The notes under the pieces were generated by a model. The model ran no database searches, was not told the DNA's origin, and worked only from the letters and a program-made list of their open reading frames with translations. A stretch of DNA of 27,416 nucleotides from a virus. The position numbers and the translations under genes were made by a program. Of this stretch, positions 15,875 through 21,987 are shown one piece after another (within the stretch, counting starts at the first letter, position 1; each line of letters opens with the position of its first letter). The stretch covers positions 1 to 27,416 of the IMG/VR virus record IMGVR_UViG_3300020582_000031. One strand, 5' to 3'.

Positions 15875-16252
15875 TCACGGCATCGTGCTCCCAACTCTCT
15901 TATCGTTAGCTTCCAACACCCATTCCGACTCGTCCAACAACGGGCACTCCACAATATTAACGTGGGGCGCGAAAGGGTTTGACTTGACATGCGCAATAAT
16001 CCCGTGCACCACATTGCGCGCTTGAAAAAGTCGAATGGTATGCACGTACAAGTTATAAATGAAGGATGGCCCTACACCCCGCGCAGCCATTTCCAGGGAC
16101 ATCTTGTTGAGCGTGAAGTACGTAGACTGGCCACGAAGGTCTTTCAACTCGTCGTACTCGATACGCTCTTCGTACAGATCGAACGCACGCTTCGACCGCG
16201 CCCGCTCTGCGAGCTGGTCATCAAGAGGGTATATGCCGTTACGCCTAGTCAT
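15875..16252 (-). CDS. Hypothetical protein, 125 aa
   Basis: The ATG lies within the end of the upstream zinc-knuckle gene (eight-base overlap). The protein is charged at the N-terminus (LAERARSKRAFDLYEERIEYDELKDLRG), with a mixed alpha/beta C-terminal half. No motif is recognised. A 145-base gap follows it, holding a small GCCC-AAAC-GGGC hairpin at 15772-15783 and no obvious gene. Confidence 0.55.
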   Translation of the reverse strand: MTRRNGIYPLDDQLAERARSKRAFDLYEERIEYDELKDLRGQSTYFTLNKMSLEMAARGVGPSFIYNLYVHTIRLFQARNVVHGIIAHVKSNPFAPHVNIVECPLLDESEWVLEANDKRVGSTMP

Positions 16253-16490
16253 CGTGCACGGACGTATGACAACTAGCTAAAGCGTCAAACGCGTCGAAGC
16301 TACCTGAATTACTTTGGGCACAATCCGCACATAAAACCTTGCCGTTCCACTCTACCCAAGGCTGCATGCATTCGTTATTAAACGCGTGGACCATTTGCGC
16401 ACAGTGCCCACACAGAACGGTCTTATGCGCCCAGGGGTGCTCTTCGGGTAAGCAGTCAGCGTCAAAATTATGCACAACAGGTTCGCTCAT
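16245..16490 (-). CDS. Zinc-knuckle protein, 81 aa
   Basis: The start ATG overlaps the stop of the previous gene (TGATG). Two CxxC pairs (CGHC and CADC, about residues 27-30 and 54-57) are separated by 23 residues, a four-cysteine zinc-binding arrangement with a WNGKVLCADCAQ loop like LIM/ribbon-type knuckles. The rest is acidic. It may bind protein or nucleic acid, and the target is unknown. It is one of several small Cys-pair proteins in this phage. Confidence 0.6.
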   Translation of the reverse strand: MSEPVVHNFDADCLPEEHPWAHKTVLCGHCAQMVHAFNNECMQPWVEWNGKVLCADCAQSNSGSFDAFDALASCHTSVHDD

Positions 16491-16681
16491 CAATGCAACT
16501 TCTCTCTAGCGCAGTCCTCAACGACTAGCGCTACTACACGACCTTGCACCAGCTGTTCACCGCACGTATCGCATGTTGTCGAGCCTTCCGGGAATACTTT
16601 ACCCTCTTGTGGACACGAAGCGCGCTCACGTTTTACGCGGGCAATCTTATTATTCAACTTGGCGCGCCCCTTGCGATTCAT
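16490..16681 (-). CDS. Small basic zinc-binding-like protein, 63 aa
   Basis: It opens with a basic helix (RKGRAKLNNKIARVKRER), then SCPQEGKVFPEGSTTCDTCG. Cysteines at 23, 37 and 40, with one more near the C-terminus, could bind zinc. The GAGAG site lies before the ATG. Basic helix plus knuckle suggests RNA or DNA binding, but the function is unknown. Its stop overlaps the start of the next zinc-knuckle gene. Confidence 0.5.
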   Translation of the reverse strand: MNRKGRAKLNNKIARVKRERASCPQEGKVFPEGSTTCDTCGEQLVQGRVVALVVEDCAREKLH

Positions 16682-17049
16682 AACGGTATCTCTCTGCGCT
16701 CCAGCTTTTCAACTATCTGTAGCGCATTCAATTCAGGGTGTGCAAGGCAATACGCGTCGACTTTTTCTAAGCGACTACATACTTCGTCTGTAAACGCAGC
16801 AGACAACCGCGGCCCGTATTTCTTATCGAACAAGTAAGTTATTTCCGTGTACCCATTCGGGTTCATCTCTCTAACAATAAACGCGCACTCCATATCCTCT
16901 ACAGAGCAGTCTGGCAATGGAGCATACTTCAACACCACTTGAGTAAGGTGGTTACGTAGTAACTCCTGCCAACGTGGATCGCCGTCATTCGGTATCTCAA
17001 CTACCTGATATTCTTGCCGCAGTCTCACGGACATCCCAACGCGTGCCAT
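16678..17049 (-). CDS. Hypothetical protein, 123 aa
   Basis: I chose the ATG at 17049 (GGAG nine bases upstream). A GTG at 17070 would add seven residues and a deeper overlap with the upstream gene. The protein begins MARVGMSVRLRQEYQVVEIP and is alpha/beta, with a helical end (LNALQIVEKLERREI). No family is recognised. Confidence 0.55.
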   Translation of the reverse strand: MARVGMSVRLRQEYQVVEIPNDGDPRWQELLRNHLTQVVLKYAPLPDCSVEDMECAFIVREMNPNGYTEITYLFDKKYGPRLSAAFTDEVCSRLEKVDAYCLAHPELNALQIVEKLERREIPL

Positions 17050-17234
17050 TGGTGCCACTCCGAAGTACACCAGGGGCGATCTCCCAATGTAGGGGCAGGT
17101 AACCTATTGGTTTTGTACGCCCACCTAATAAACTTCACCACCGCAACTACGTGTCGCACGCGGATGACTGCGCGACGTTGGCGCTTACCCAACTTTGGGC
17201 CTTTGCGGGGTGCTTCCCTGAATACAGGGTGCAT
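17025..17234 (-). CDS. Small basic protein, 69 aa
   Basis: The ATG overlaps the stop of the gp49-like gene (TAATG). The protein is strongly basic (RKGPKLGKRQRRAVIRVRHVV) and tryptophan-containing at the end. It overlaps the next gene by 25 bases, so it is less certain than its neighbours. It may bind nucleic acid by charge alone. Confidence 0.4.
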   Translation of the reverse strand: MHPVFREAPRKGPKLGKRQRRAVIRVRHVVAVVKFIRWAYKTNRLPAPTLGDRPWCTSEWHQWHALGCP

Positions 17235-17599
17235 TACGAGTCTCCAAAGTCACCGCCCCCACTGGAGCGGTTAATAGCGTCTCGGTGCAAGCGCTCTTTC
17301 AGCAAGTAGCCTTCCAACATCTGCGCCTTGCGAATAGCGTCTTCCTTCGCAAGCTTACGCCCCACTTCTGCGTTGAAACTGGCGCGGCTCACGCACACCG
17401 CTTCCCCGGTCACCGTGAAGCCGTTCTTTAATACCAACACACACAGGGTAAGACGCTCCAATTCAGCCTCTACGCCCTCGATGTAAGCAGGCCCGATCAC
17501 ATCCGTACCTATCTGGTCCCCTGTCGTATAACACTCAAGCGCTATCAGTTGCTCGACGTGTACTATTTCAACTTTCGGCGCCGTGCCTTCTTCAGTCAT
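17234..17599 (-). CDS. Phage gp49/gp66-like small protein, 121 aa
   Basis: Start ATG 17599 is chosen for its AAAGGACGAAC site. A GTG at 17626 lies in the hairpin region and is less likely. The segment LTLCVLVLKNGFTVTGEA, followed by FNAEVGRKLAKEDAIRKAQMLEGYLLKERL, matches my memory of the Phage_gp49_66 family: NGF-VTGES, E-GRK-A-E-A-K-W-LEGYLL. The family is widespread in phages and its role is undetermined. A 7-bp hairpin lies in its leader. Confidence 0.65.
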   Translation of the reverse strand: MTEEGTAPKVEIVHVEQLIALECYTTGDQIGTDVIGPAYIEGVEAELERLTLCVLVLKNGFTVTGEAVCVSRASFNAEVGRKLAKEDAIRKAQMLEGYLLKERLHRDAINRSSGGGDFGDS

Positions 17600-17616
17600 G
17601 TTCGTCCTTTGACTGA

Positions 17617-17638
17617 GCGACGCCACTAACAGCGTCGC
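17617..17638 (-). promoter_or_regulatory. Leader hairpin upstream of the gp49-like gene
   Basis: GCGACGC (17617-17623) and GCGTCGC (17632-17638) form a perfect 7-bp stem with an 8-base loop. On the minus strand it ends about 10 bases before AAAGGACG, the ribosome binding site. No U-run follows, so it is more likely a translation or stability element than a terminator. Confidence 0.45.
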
Positions 17639-17706
17639 CAGTATTCTCTACAGGTCTTGTTGCAAGCTTGTTTTTAGCTCGGTCAACGCAGCGAGTGCCT
17701 TCGCGA

Positions 17707-18075
17707 TCAGGTTAACTCGATAGGCTGCCCGAGCTTCGGAGGGACCACGGTATCCACCACGGCCGTAATGAGGGGGGAGAAATCACCCTCGGCGCCGTTC
17801 GCATCCATGATCGTGAACGAGAAGTCGTAGGAGCCATTCGCAATGTTCTGCGGCAGCTCTGACGAAATCGGGTCATCGTAGTACGCAACCCCGTTGACGG
17901 TCTTCACAGTCAATGACGGGATAAGCCCCGCCACGATGCGGCCATTCGGCGCTACGGGCGTATAGGCCGGCGTCATCGGGGTAGGTCCATAGTAGACCAC
18001 CAAGCTGCACGTCGTCGCAGGTGCAGGGCTAGGGACGGGTACGCCGAAATCCTTCAGAGGGACGGGTTTTGACAA
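17707..18075 (-). CDS. Ig/fibronectin-like single-domain protein, 122 aa
   Basis: It has a TTG start backed by a strong AAAGGAGA site. The protein is Pro/Thr/Val-rich and beta, with ANGRIVAGLIPSLTV, an NGSYDFSFTIMDANGAEGDFSP segment typical of Ig or fibronectin-type strands E-F, and VVDTVVPPKLGQPI. It has no signal peptide. It follows a secreted fibronectin-like gene by 11 bases, and both may act as a pair on surfaces. It could also be a virion adhesion module. Confidence 0.55.
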   Translation of the reverse strand: MSKPVPLKDFGVPVPSPAPATTCSLVVYYGPTPMTPAYTPVAPNGRIVAGLIPSLTVKTVNGVAYYDDPISSELPQNIANGSYDFSFTIMDANGAEGDFSPLITAVVDTVVPPKLGQPIELT

Positions 18076-18086
18076 GAGACTCTCCT

Positions 18087-18446
18087 TTAGTTGAGCTGAG
18101 TCGGTTTAGAAAGCGTAGGTTTTGGGGTGCCCGAAGCAAAGACTGCCGGGGACAAAAGATTGGCCGAGTTGATCGAGAAAGCGCGCACGCACACGGGGTT
18201 CAACCCCGTAGGATAGATCCATGCGGCCGTGGCCGTCATTGCGACGTTAATACCGGCTTGGTACGTGCCAAACGAGCCATCCGCATTGCACGAACCCCAT
18301 TCGATACGGTAGCCTGTTAGATCCGTTAGCGGTGTGCCGTCGGTGTTCTGCGTTGGCGGCGTCCAGGTAACGTGCATCTTGGCTGCGTAAGCGGGAGCAG
18401 TCGACACCGCTAATACGCAGAGTAGAAAGAAAGCAAAGTGTTTCAT
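18087..18446 (-). CDS. Secreted fibronectin type III-like protein, 119 aa
   Basis: It begins MKHFAFFLLCVLAVSTAPAYA, a textbook signal peptide with an AYA-A cleavage site near residue 21. The mature part is one beta domain: MHVTWTPPTQNTDGTPL, LTGYRIEWGSC, a middle strand (AWIYPTG) and CVRAFSINSANLLSP, matching the fibronectin type III pattern of W, Y-x-I/V-x-W and a late aromatic strand. Two cysteines (about 53 and 81) may form a disulphide, fitting export to the periplasm. AAAGGACACT precedes the ATG. A phage-encoded exported Fn3 protein could alter the host surface, for example by superinfection exclusion or adhesion, but that is inference. Confidence 0.7.
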   Translation of the reverse strand: MKHFAFFLLCVLAVSTAPAYAAKMHVTWTPPTQNTDGTPLTDLTGYRIEWGSCNADGSFGTYQAGINVAMTATAAWIYPTGLNPVCVRAFSINSANLLSPAVFASGTPKPTLSKPTQLN

Positions 18447-18454
18447 AGTGTCCT

Positions 18455-19183
18455 TTAACGAATAATCCCTAAGCCGCCTGGGGCGCGCTCAGGAGCTGCG
18501 CCTTGCTCTTCCGGAGGGTGTTCTGAGCTAAGCCCATACAACTTTATAGGTAGCTCTTCGTAATTACCCCCACACAACGCGCGATCGAACGTGGCCCCTA
18601 TCTGCCCCTGCGGGCGCTTGACGCGTACCTGATTAGTGCCGTTGGCCACAACGCCGTTATCTATAATCCACTGCAATAGAAAGCCTTCCATCCAGACGTC
18701 GTTAAGGCAGTAATCCACAACCTTGCCGCGCTTGCCTTGCTGCCACCACACCGGCGCCAATGCGCCATTACCTGTCTTAGCGATACCGAGAGTCGCTTTG
18801 CACACTGCATCCAGACCCCAACCGCCGTGCGTCTTGTAGTAGAACTTGTCTGGGTCCAAGCCTAGGGCAAACCAGATCTCCTCCAGGATATCGTAATGCG
18901 GGCCACATACCGTAACGTCAACATCGTGTGTCGCGAGTAGGGGTATATCAAAGCGCTTCGTATTGAATCCAGCAGTATACTTACCGTGGAGGTATTCAGC
19001 CAGCGAGTTAAAGTCTTCCTTGAGAAAGCAACGCGAGAGGTGTGTAGTAATGTCATAGGTGCAAACAACGCTAACTCCCATGCCTTCGAAATCACGCCAA
19101 CCCCCACAGTACTCAATACCTTCGATCGGGGTTTCGTCACGCCCGAGTATCGCTTTCTCAATTTCTACATCGATGATAATCAT
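18455..19183 (-). CDS. DnaQ-like (DEDD-type) 3'-5' exonuclease-fold protein
   Basis: This RNase H-like nuclease fold has the expected motif order. Motif I is IIIDVEIEKAI (D5, E7), motif II is GFNTKRFDIPLL (F78, D79), and motif III is VVDYCLNDV (Y158, D162) in the DEDDy spacing. A central WGLDAVCKATLG helix lies between motifs II and III, as in DnaQ-family enzymes. At 242 residues it is a free-standing exonuclease domain. The last 30 residues are Pro/Glu/Gly-rich and probably flexible. It could trim or proofread DNA during replication or recombination. All four acidic positions appear present. Confidence 0.75.
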   Translation of the reverse strand: MIIIDVEIEKAILGRDETPIEGIEYCGGWRDFEGMGVSVVCTYDITTHLSRCFLKEDFNSLAEYLHGKYTAGFNTKRFDIPLLATHDVDVTVCGPHYDILEEIWFALGLDPDKFYYKTHGGWGLDAVCKATLGIAKTGNGALAPVWWQQGKRGKVVDYCLNDVWMEGFLLQWIIDNGVVANGTNQVRVKRPQGQIGATFDRALCGGNYEELPIKLYGLSSEHPPEEQGAAPERAPGGLGIIR

Positions 19184-19395
19184 GCTATCAACCCCACTCC
19201 AATAGCTTTAGGGCTCCACCGGGCTACCCGCCACTGTGGAGGTTTATAAGTCGGCTCACGTCCAATGCGAATGAACCCAAACGGAATATGTATTTCAATG
19301 TTAGGTAGAGATAGGCAAACGTGTATACCTAGCTGTAGGCAATCCCACCCCATAAACCAAAAATACGCTGTAAAGCGCATAACTTGCGGCGTCAC
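19180..19395 (-). CDS. Hypothetical small protein, 71 aa
   Basis: It has a GTG start with AGGAG nearby, and its stop overlaps the exonuclease start. It is rich in aromatics and isoleucine (FTAYFWFMGWDCLQLG, IEIHIPFGFIRIG), so it is a compact beta or membrane-associated small protein. The function is unknown. Confidence 0.5.
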   Translation of the reverse strand: MTPQVMRFTAYFWFMGWDCLQLGIHVCLSLPNIEIHIPFGFIRIGREPTYKPPQWRVARWSPKAIGVGLIA

Positions 19396-19595
19396 CCTAC
19401 AGGCTCCTTGGGCATATTCAACCTATCGACTTCGTCGGCCAAAGCACGCAGTGCCAATGCGGAGTGCCCAAACCTGCCCCGAGGTTTATAAGTCCACTCC
19501 CCTTCCCCATTTAGCCAAAAATCCCCTGTTCGATGGCAATCCGCAACGAACAAGGCTAGCTGCTCTGTAACCATCGCTCCAAGTACGGGTTTCAT
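19392..19595 (-). CDS. Hypothetical small protein, 67 aa
   Basis: Its ends overlap both neighbours by four bases, typical of this tightly packed cluster. It contains ADCHRTGDFWLNGEGEWTYKPRG, then a helix (HSALALRALADEVDRLN). It is probably a soluble alpha/beta protein. No family is recognised. Confidence 0.5.
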   Translation of the reverse strand: MKPVLGAMVTEQLALFVADCHRTGDFWLNGEGEWTYKPRGRFGHSALALRALADEVDRLNMPKEPVG

Positions 19596-19864
19596 GAAGT
19601 TTTATGCAGCGGCGCTAGGGAAGCGCGGCCTTCCGCTACGCCCTCCGCATGGGACGCTTTAGCGGTCGACGCGACAAGCGCATCCTTCATACTGTTAGTG
19701 GCTATCTCTATCTTACTAACGTTACTAATAGTTGAATCCAACTTACGCCCATTGCGTGAAGAGATAATAATCCCGATGGAGCCAGCTACCGCACTCAGCA
19801 TAGAAGCGCCGGCAGATAACAACAAGGCTCCTTCGGTGACAGTCATAGGTACTTCAGAGCCCAT
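19592..19864 (-). CDS. Small membrane protein with coiled tail, 90 aa
   Basis: An ATG at 19864 or, six codons in, at 19846 could start it. Residues 10-35 are a hydrophobic helix (ALLLSAGASMLSAVAGSIGIII), then a coiled-coil-like segment (LDSTISNVSKIEIATNSMKDAL) and a glycine-rich end. One membrane helix with a long soluble tail fits a holin-like, spanin-like or membrane-anchored accessory protein. No lysis enzyme is adjacent to support lysis. Confidence 0.5.
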   Translation of the reverse strand: MGSEVPMTVTEGALLLSAGASMLSAVAGSIGIIISSRNGRKLDSTISNVSKIEIATNSMKDALVASTAKASHAEGVAEGRASLAPLHKTS

Positions 19865-20058
19865 TTGAGCGCGTTCTCAATCGACTTGTCATTAACGTGG
19901 TCCCACGTGGAAACGTCCTTAAGCAGTGCGGGCTCAACCTCAGCACGGATACCTGGAGGAATACTCGGCGCAATAGCTGGATCCACGAACGCGCGCTTCA
20001 TTGCTGCGCGAAAGGCAAGAAATGCAGGGGACACTACGCGTTGCTTCGCATTGGTCAC
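19843..20058 (-). CDS. Hypothetical small protein, 71 aa
   Basis: It has a GTG start with GAGG six bases upstream. It is a helical protein containing AFRAAMKRAFVDPAI and IPPGIRAEVEPALLKDVSTWD. The latter resembles IPTNVRAELSPGALDAILRE in the next gene upstream, suggesting a shared short module. The function is unknown. Confidence 0.5.
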   Translation of the reverse strand: MTNAKQRVVSPAFLAFRAAMKRAFVDPAIAPSIPPGIRAEVEPALLKDVSTWDHVNDKSIENALKWALKYL

Positions 20059-20351
20059 GCGCGCCTCGGCTTATTGGCGGGACTGAATCGCATCACAACA
20101 TCGTTTGCCGGCGGAGGGTCGTCCCACAACTCTTCCCTCAGTATGGCGTCTAACGCGCCTGGGGACAGCTCGGCACGAACGTTAGTGGGGATACGCGCAA
20201 GGAACCGACGATACGCACGTCGATATTGGTAGCGTAACCATTTAGCGCGTAGCGCATCGTGTGCCATCACACCCGCAATGGCGCCGGCGCTGCCTAGGCA
20301 AATACCTGCGATCACTCCCAACCCGAAACTAACTAGCGTTGTGTTATTCAC
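20055..20351 (-). CDS. Small membrane protein, 98 aa
   Basis: It has a GTG start. Residues 6-30 are glycine-rich and hydrophobic (VSFGLGVIAGICLGSAGAIAGVM), forming one membrane helix, followed by a strongly basic segment (RYQYRRAYRRFLARIP), so the tail should be cytoplasmic. The end carries the RAELSPGALDAIL motif shared with the following gene. No family is recognised. Confidence 0.5.
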   Translation of the reverse strand: MNNTTLVSFGLGVIAGICLGSAGAIAGVMAHDALRAKWLRYQYRRAYRRFLARIPTNVRAELSPGALDAILREELWDDPPPANDVVMRFSPANKPRRA

Positions 20352-20548
20352 GTAGTCAACCTTGAATTGCGCATGCCGTCATCGTCCATGCGTTGCTGCG
20401 CGCACCAATCTTCGTAGCAGTAGGCAAGGGCCTTAGTCAACCAACTAGTACGCCCCCAATGGTCCTCACGGACACGCTGTAAAGCGCCTGGTCCATAGTG
20501 TGCAATATCGTGAATGCCAAGTATCACTGCGCCGTCTTCAACGTTCAC
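20348..20548 (-). CDS. Hypothetical small protein, 66 aa
   Basis: It has a GTG start with GGAGGACGAAC upstream, overlapping the end of the small terminase by 11 bases. It contains HDIAHYGPGALQRVREDHWG, then TKALAYCYEDWCAQQ. It is helical with several His, Trp and Asp residues, but no clear catalytic site. The function is unknown. Confidence 0.45.
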   Translation of the reverse strand: MNVEDGAVILGIHDIAHYGPGALQRVREDHWGRTSWLTKALAYCYEDWCAQQRMDDDGMRNSRLTT

Positions 20549-21143
20549 GCGGTTCGTCCTCCACGTCGGGTTTCGTCTTACCGTCCACCTTAGGCTGCAC
20601 TAACTTGCACAGCGCATCGATGAGCGCATTGCGCTCTTCCACCTTCACGTTGAGCCCATCAGGCGTACGCAAGTCAACCTCGCTCTTATCGCCATACACG
20701 TGACGCAGCACCTTGCTCGCCGTCCACTTTCTCGAGTCGATACGCAGCCGTGAGCGCTCAAAGCCTTCGCGGTTGAAGACTAAGCCGCCCGTCGATCGCT
20801 GGATGTAATCATTCGCCGCGTTGTCCGCAATCGTGATGATCTCATCCGTCATGTACTCGCAGCATTGCCTGCGCGCGGTCTCATAGCGCCGTCCGAAGTC
20901 CGGGTAGTCACGCTCCCACCGCTTGAGCACGCCCCAGGTGGGCATAGTCGGGTCGCGACATATTTCCGTAGCGGTCACGCCGTTCGCCATGCGCTCCAGG
21001 AGGCGTTCACCCAATTGGGGGGTGTACTGCGTCGGGCGCTTCGGCGGGGTGTCCTGTACGGGCTTACCGTCGCTTTTGGGCGGTTTTTTGCGCGTTACCT
21101 TGGTGGGACCTCGTTTGAGCCTCTTGACCTTACGTGCGGGCAA
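20538..21143 (-). CDS. terS: Terminase small subunit
   Basis: It has a TTG start, since a stop lies a few codons upstream and the next ATG would remove the N-terminal DNA-binding region. After 35 very basic residues, YTPQLGERLLERMANGVTATEICRD and MPTWGVLKRWERDYPDFGRRYETAR form a helix-turn-helix domain typical of small terminases. DEIITIADNAANDYIQ and RLRIDSRKWTASKVLRHVYGDKSEV complete the usual central oligomerisation and C-terminal portal-contact pattern. The small terminase recognises the packaging site and loads the large subunit. It is separated from terL by about 6.9 kb, unusual for phages. Confidence 0.85.
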   Translation of the reverse strand: MPARKVKRLKRGPTKVTRKKPPKSDGKPVQDTPPKRPTQYTPQLGERLLERMANGVTATEICRDPTMPTWGVLKRWERDYPDFGRRYETARRQCCEYMTDEIITIADNAANDYIQRSTGGLVFNREGFERSRLRIDSRKWTASKVLRHVYGDKSEVDLRTPDGLNVKVEERNALIDALCKLVQPKVDGKTKPDVEDEPRER

Positions 21144-21211
21144 TGCGTTCGTCTCACGTCAAACGTGCCGGAAGGTACCAGAAGCTCAAGCTTTTGCAAA
21201 TATGGCGAAGA

Positions 21212-21289
21212 GGCGGTGCTCTCCCTCTGAGCTACGCTGTGCATGGGGTAACCCTAGCAGCGGCCGGATTCGAACCGGCGACCTCCGCC
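21212..21289 (-). tRNA. Circularly permuted tRNA-like element (3' half precedes 5' half)
   Basis: Read on the minus strand, the first part (21289-21255) is GGCGG, AGGTC, then a T-arm GCCGG-TTCGAAT-CCGGC, then CGCTGCT and discriminator-like A. A 13-base linker follows (GGGTTACCCCATG). The second part (21241-21212) is CACAGCG, TA, D-stem GCTC with loop AGAGGGA and GAGC, A, then CCGCC. The anticodon stem CCGCC/GGCGG is 5/5 paired, the acceptor pairs 5/7, and both arms have canonical loop sequences. So a complete cloverleaf exists, but with halves swapped and the break in the anticodon loop. No anticodon can be assigned and no CCA is encoded. No intact tRNA half lies on the outer sides. It may be a processed permuted tRNA, a two-piece tRNA, or a relic of a tandem tRNA pair. 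Confidence 0.65.
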
Positions 21290-21302
21290 AAGGACAGTAT
21301 AC

Positions 21303-21340
21303 AAAAAAACGCCCGCAGCCGGGTTGAGGCAGTGCGGGCG
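21303..21340 (-). terminator. Rho-independent terminator between early operon and terS region
   Basis: On the minus strand an 8-bp GC-rich stem (CGCCCGCA/TGCGGGCG, plus-strand arms 21310-21317 and 21333-21340) with a 15-base loop is followed directly by seven T. This is a strong intrinsic terminator for leftward transcription. It ends the small-gene operon whose last gene stops at 21422 and lies just before the tRNA-like element. Genes further left therefore need their own promoter or antitermination. Confidence 0.85.
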
Positions 21341-21363
21341 AGAACGTATGGACGAACGTGAAG

Positions 21364-21389
21364 CGCCCGAGGGAGTGTCGAACCGGGCG
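21364..21389 (-). promoter_or_regulatory. Second hairpin upstream of the terminator
   Basis: CGCCCG (21364-21369) pairs with CGGGCG (21384-21389), with a 14-base loop. A short GGGA-TTAT-TCCC hairpin lies at 21393-21404. They stand between the stop codon at 21422 and the terminator and could aid termination or form a 3' stability structure. There is no T-run of their own. Confidence 0.45.
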
Positions 21390-21421
21390 TGACGGGATTA
21401 TTCCCTATCGAGGTTGAGGTG

Positions 21422-21604
21422 TCAAACTACCCAGTTAGTGAACAAGCCGCGGGAGCGCAGCCAAAGCAATAACTGGCGCGAGGCTTCCTCGTCCGACACC
21501 CGCAACGGGCTGTCCTTGACCCGATAACGTGTAAACCATCTTTTCAAACACGCTTTACACCCCCCTTGACCTAACGGGCGTTTATGTATAGCGCATTTTT
21601 TCAT
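21422..21604 (-). CDS. Small zinc-knuckle protein, 60 aa
   Basis: It is the last gene before the terminator, and its ATG overlaps the previous stop (ATGA). Cys4, His7, Cys16 and Cys19 (CAIH and CKAC) form a probable CCHC-like zinc site, followed by a basic helix (LKRWFTRYRVK) and an amphipathic end. A small nucleic-acid-binding or protein-adaptor role is likely by composition. The function is unknown. Confidence 0.55.
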   Translation of the reverse strand: MKKCAIHKRPLGQGGCKACLKRWFTRYRVKDSPLRVSDEEASRQLLLWLRSRGLFTNWVV

Positions 21605-21783
21605 AAAAAAACCGTTACTGTTCTAAAGCAAGTTGGACAATTAATACTCAAAAAGTCGCCGTCCCGCCGGTCAGTAGTCATATTCGCCTCCTTGCGCTTG
21701 AATGCAAACTCGCATTCGCAATCACGACAAGTCACCTGAAACACCCTCTCTGCGGGCTCGATACCGGGTTTGATTATTTTCAT
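21601..21783 (-). CDS. Small zinc-ribbon protein, 60 aa
   Basis: AAGGT precedes the ATG. CRDC (Cys19, Cys22, with another Cys at 24) and CPTC (Cys49, Cys52) are two pairs separated by 26 residues, a typical zinc ribbon. The middle is basic and flexible (FKRKEANMTTDRRDGD). It probably binds nucleic acid or protein. No catalytic part is visible. Confidence 0.55.
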   Translation of the reverse strand: MKIIKPGIEPAERVFQVTCRDCECEFAFKRKEANMTTDRRDGDFLSINCPTCFRTVTVFL

Positions 21784-21986
21784 ATTGTTACCTTTTTGGG
21801 TTTACGTTGATACACCTGCACGCCCATACCTTTACGGCGCCACTTCCGCCGCGTTAGCACCTTAACCCAGCGGCGGGCGAGCGCCGGGTGCGTAATCTCA
21901 ATGGAGTAATCTTCGCCGCTCACGGAATGGCCCATTATCGTCACTGAGCCGCCCGCACCGTGAACGAACATCTTCTGTCGATTCAC
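21780..21986 (-). CDS. Hypothetical small protein, 68 aa
   Basis: I chose GTG at 21986, one base after the stop of the LuxR-like gene, with AGAGG upstream. A longer frame to 22061 would overlap that gene heavily. The protein reads VNRQKMFVHGAGGSVTIMGH, then a strand and a very basic C-terminus (RRWVKVLTRRKWRRKGMG). It is a possible nucleic-acid-binding protein with no family recognised. Confidence 0.45.
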   Translation of the reverse strand: MNRQKMFVHGAGGSVTIMGHSVSGEDYSIEITHPALARRWVKVLTRRKWRRKGMGVQVYQRKPKKVTI

Positions 21987-21987
21987 G

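Noticed and set aside
21255-21289. Phage attachment site made of a tRNA 3' half
   Set aside because: A tRNA 3' end is typical of attP, but the matching 5' half directly follows and pairs with it, and no integrase is visible. It remains a fallback explanation.
21205-21289. Two independent broken tRNAs
   Set aside because: Anticodon and acceptor stems are complementary between the halves, which independent relics would not show. A tandem-duplication origin is still possible.
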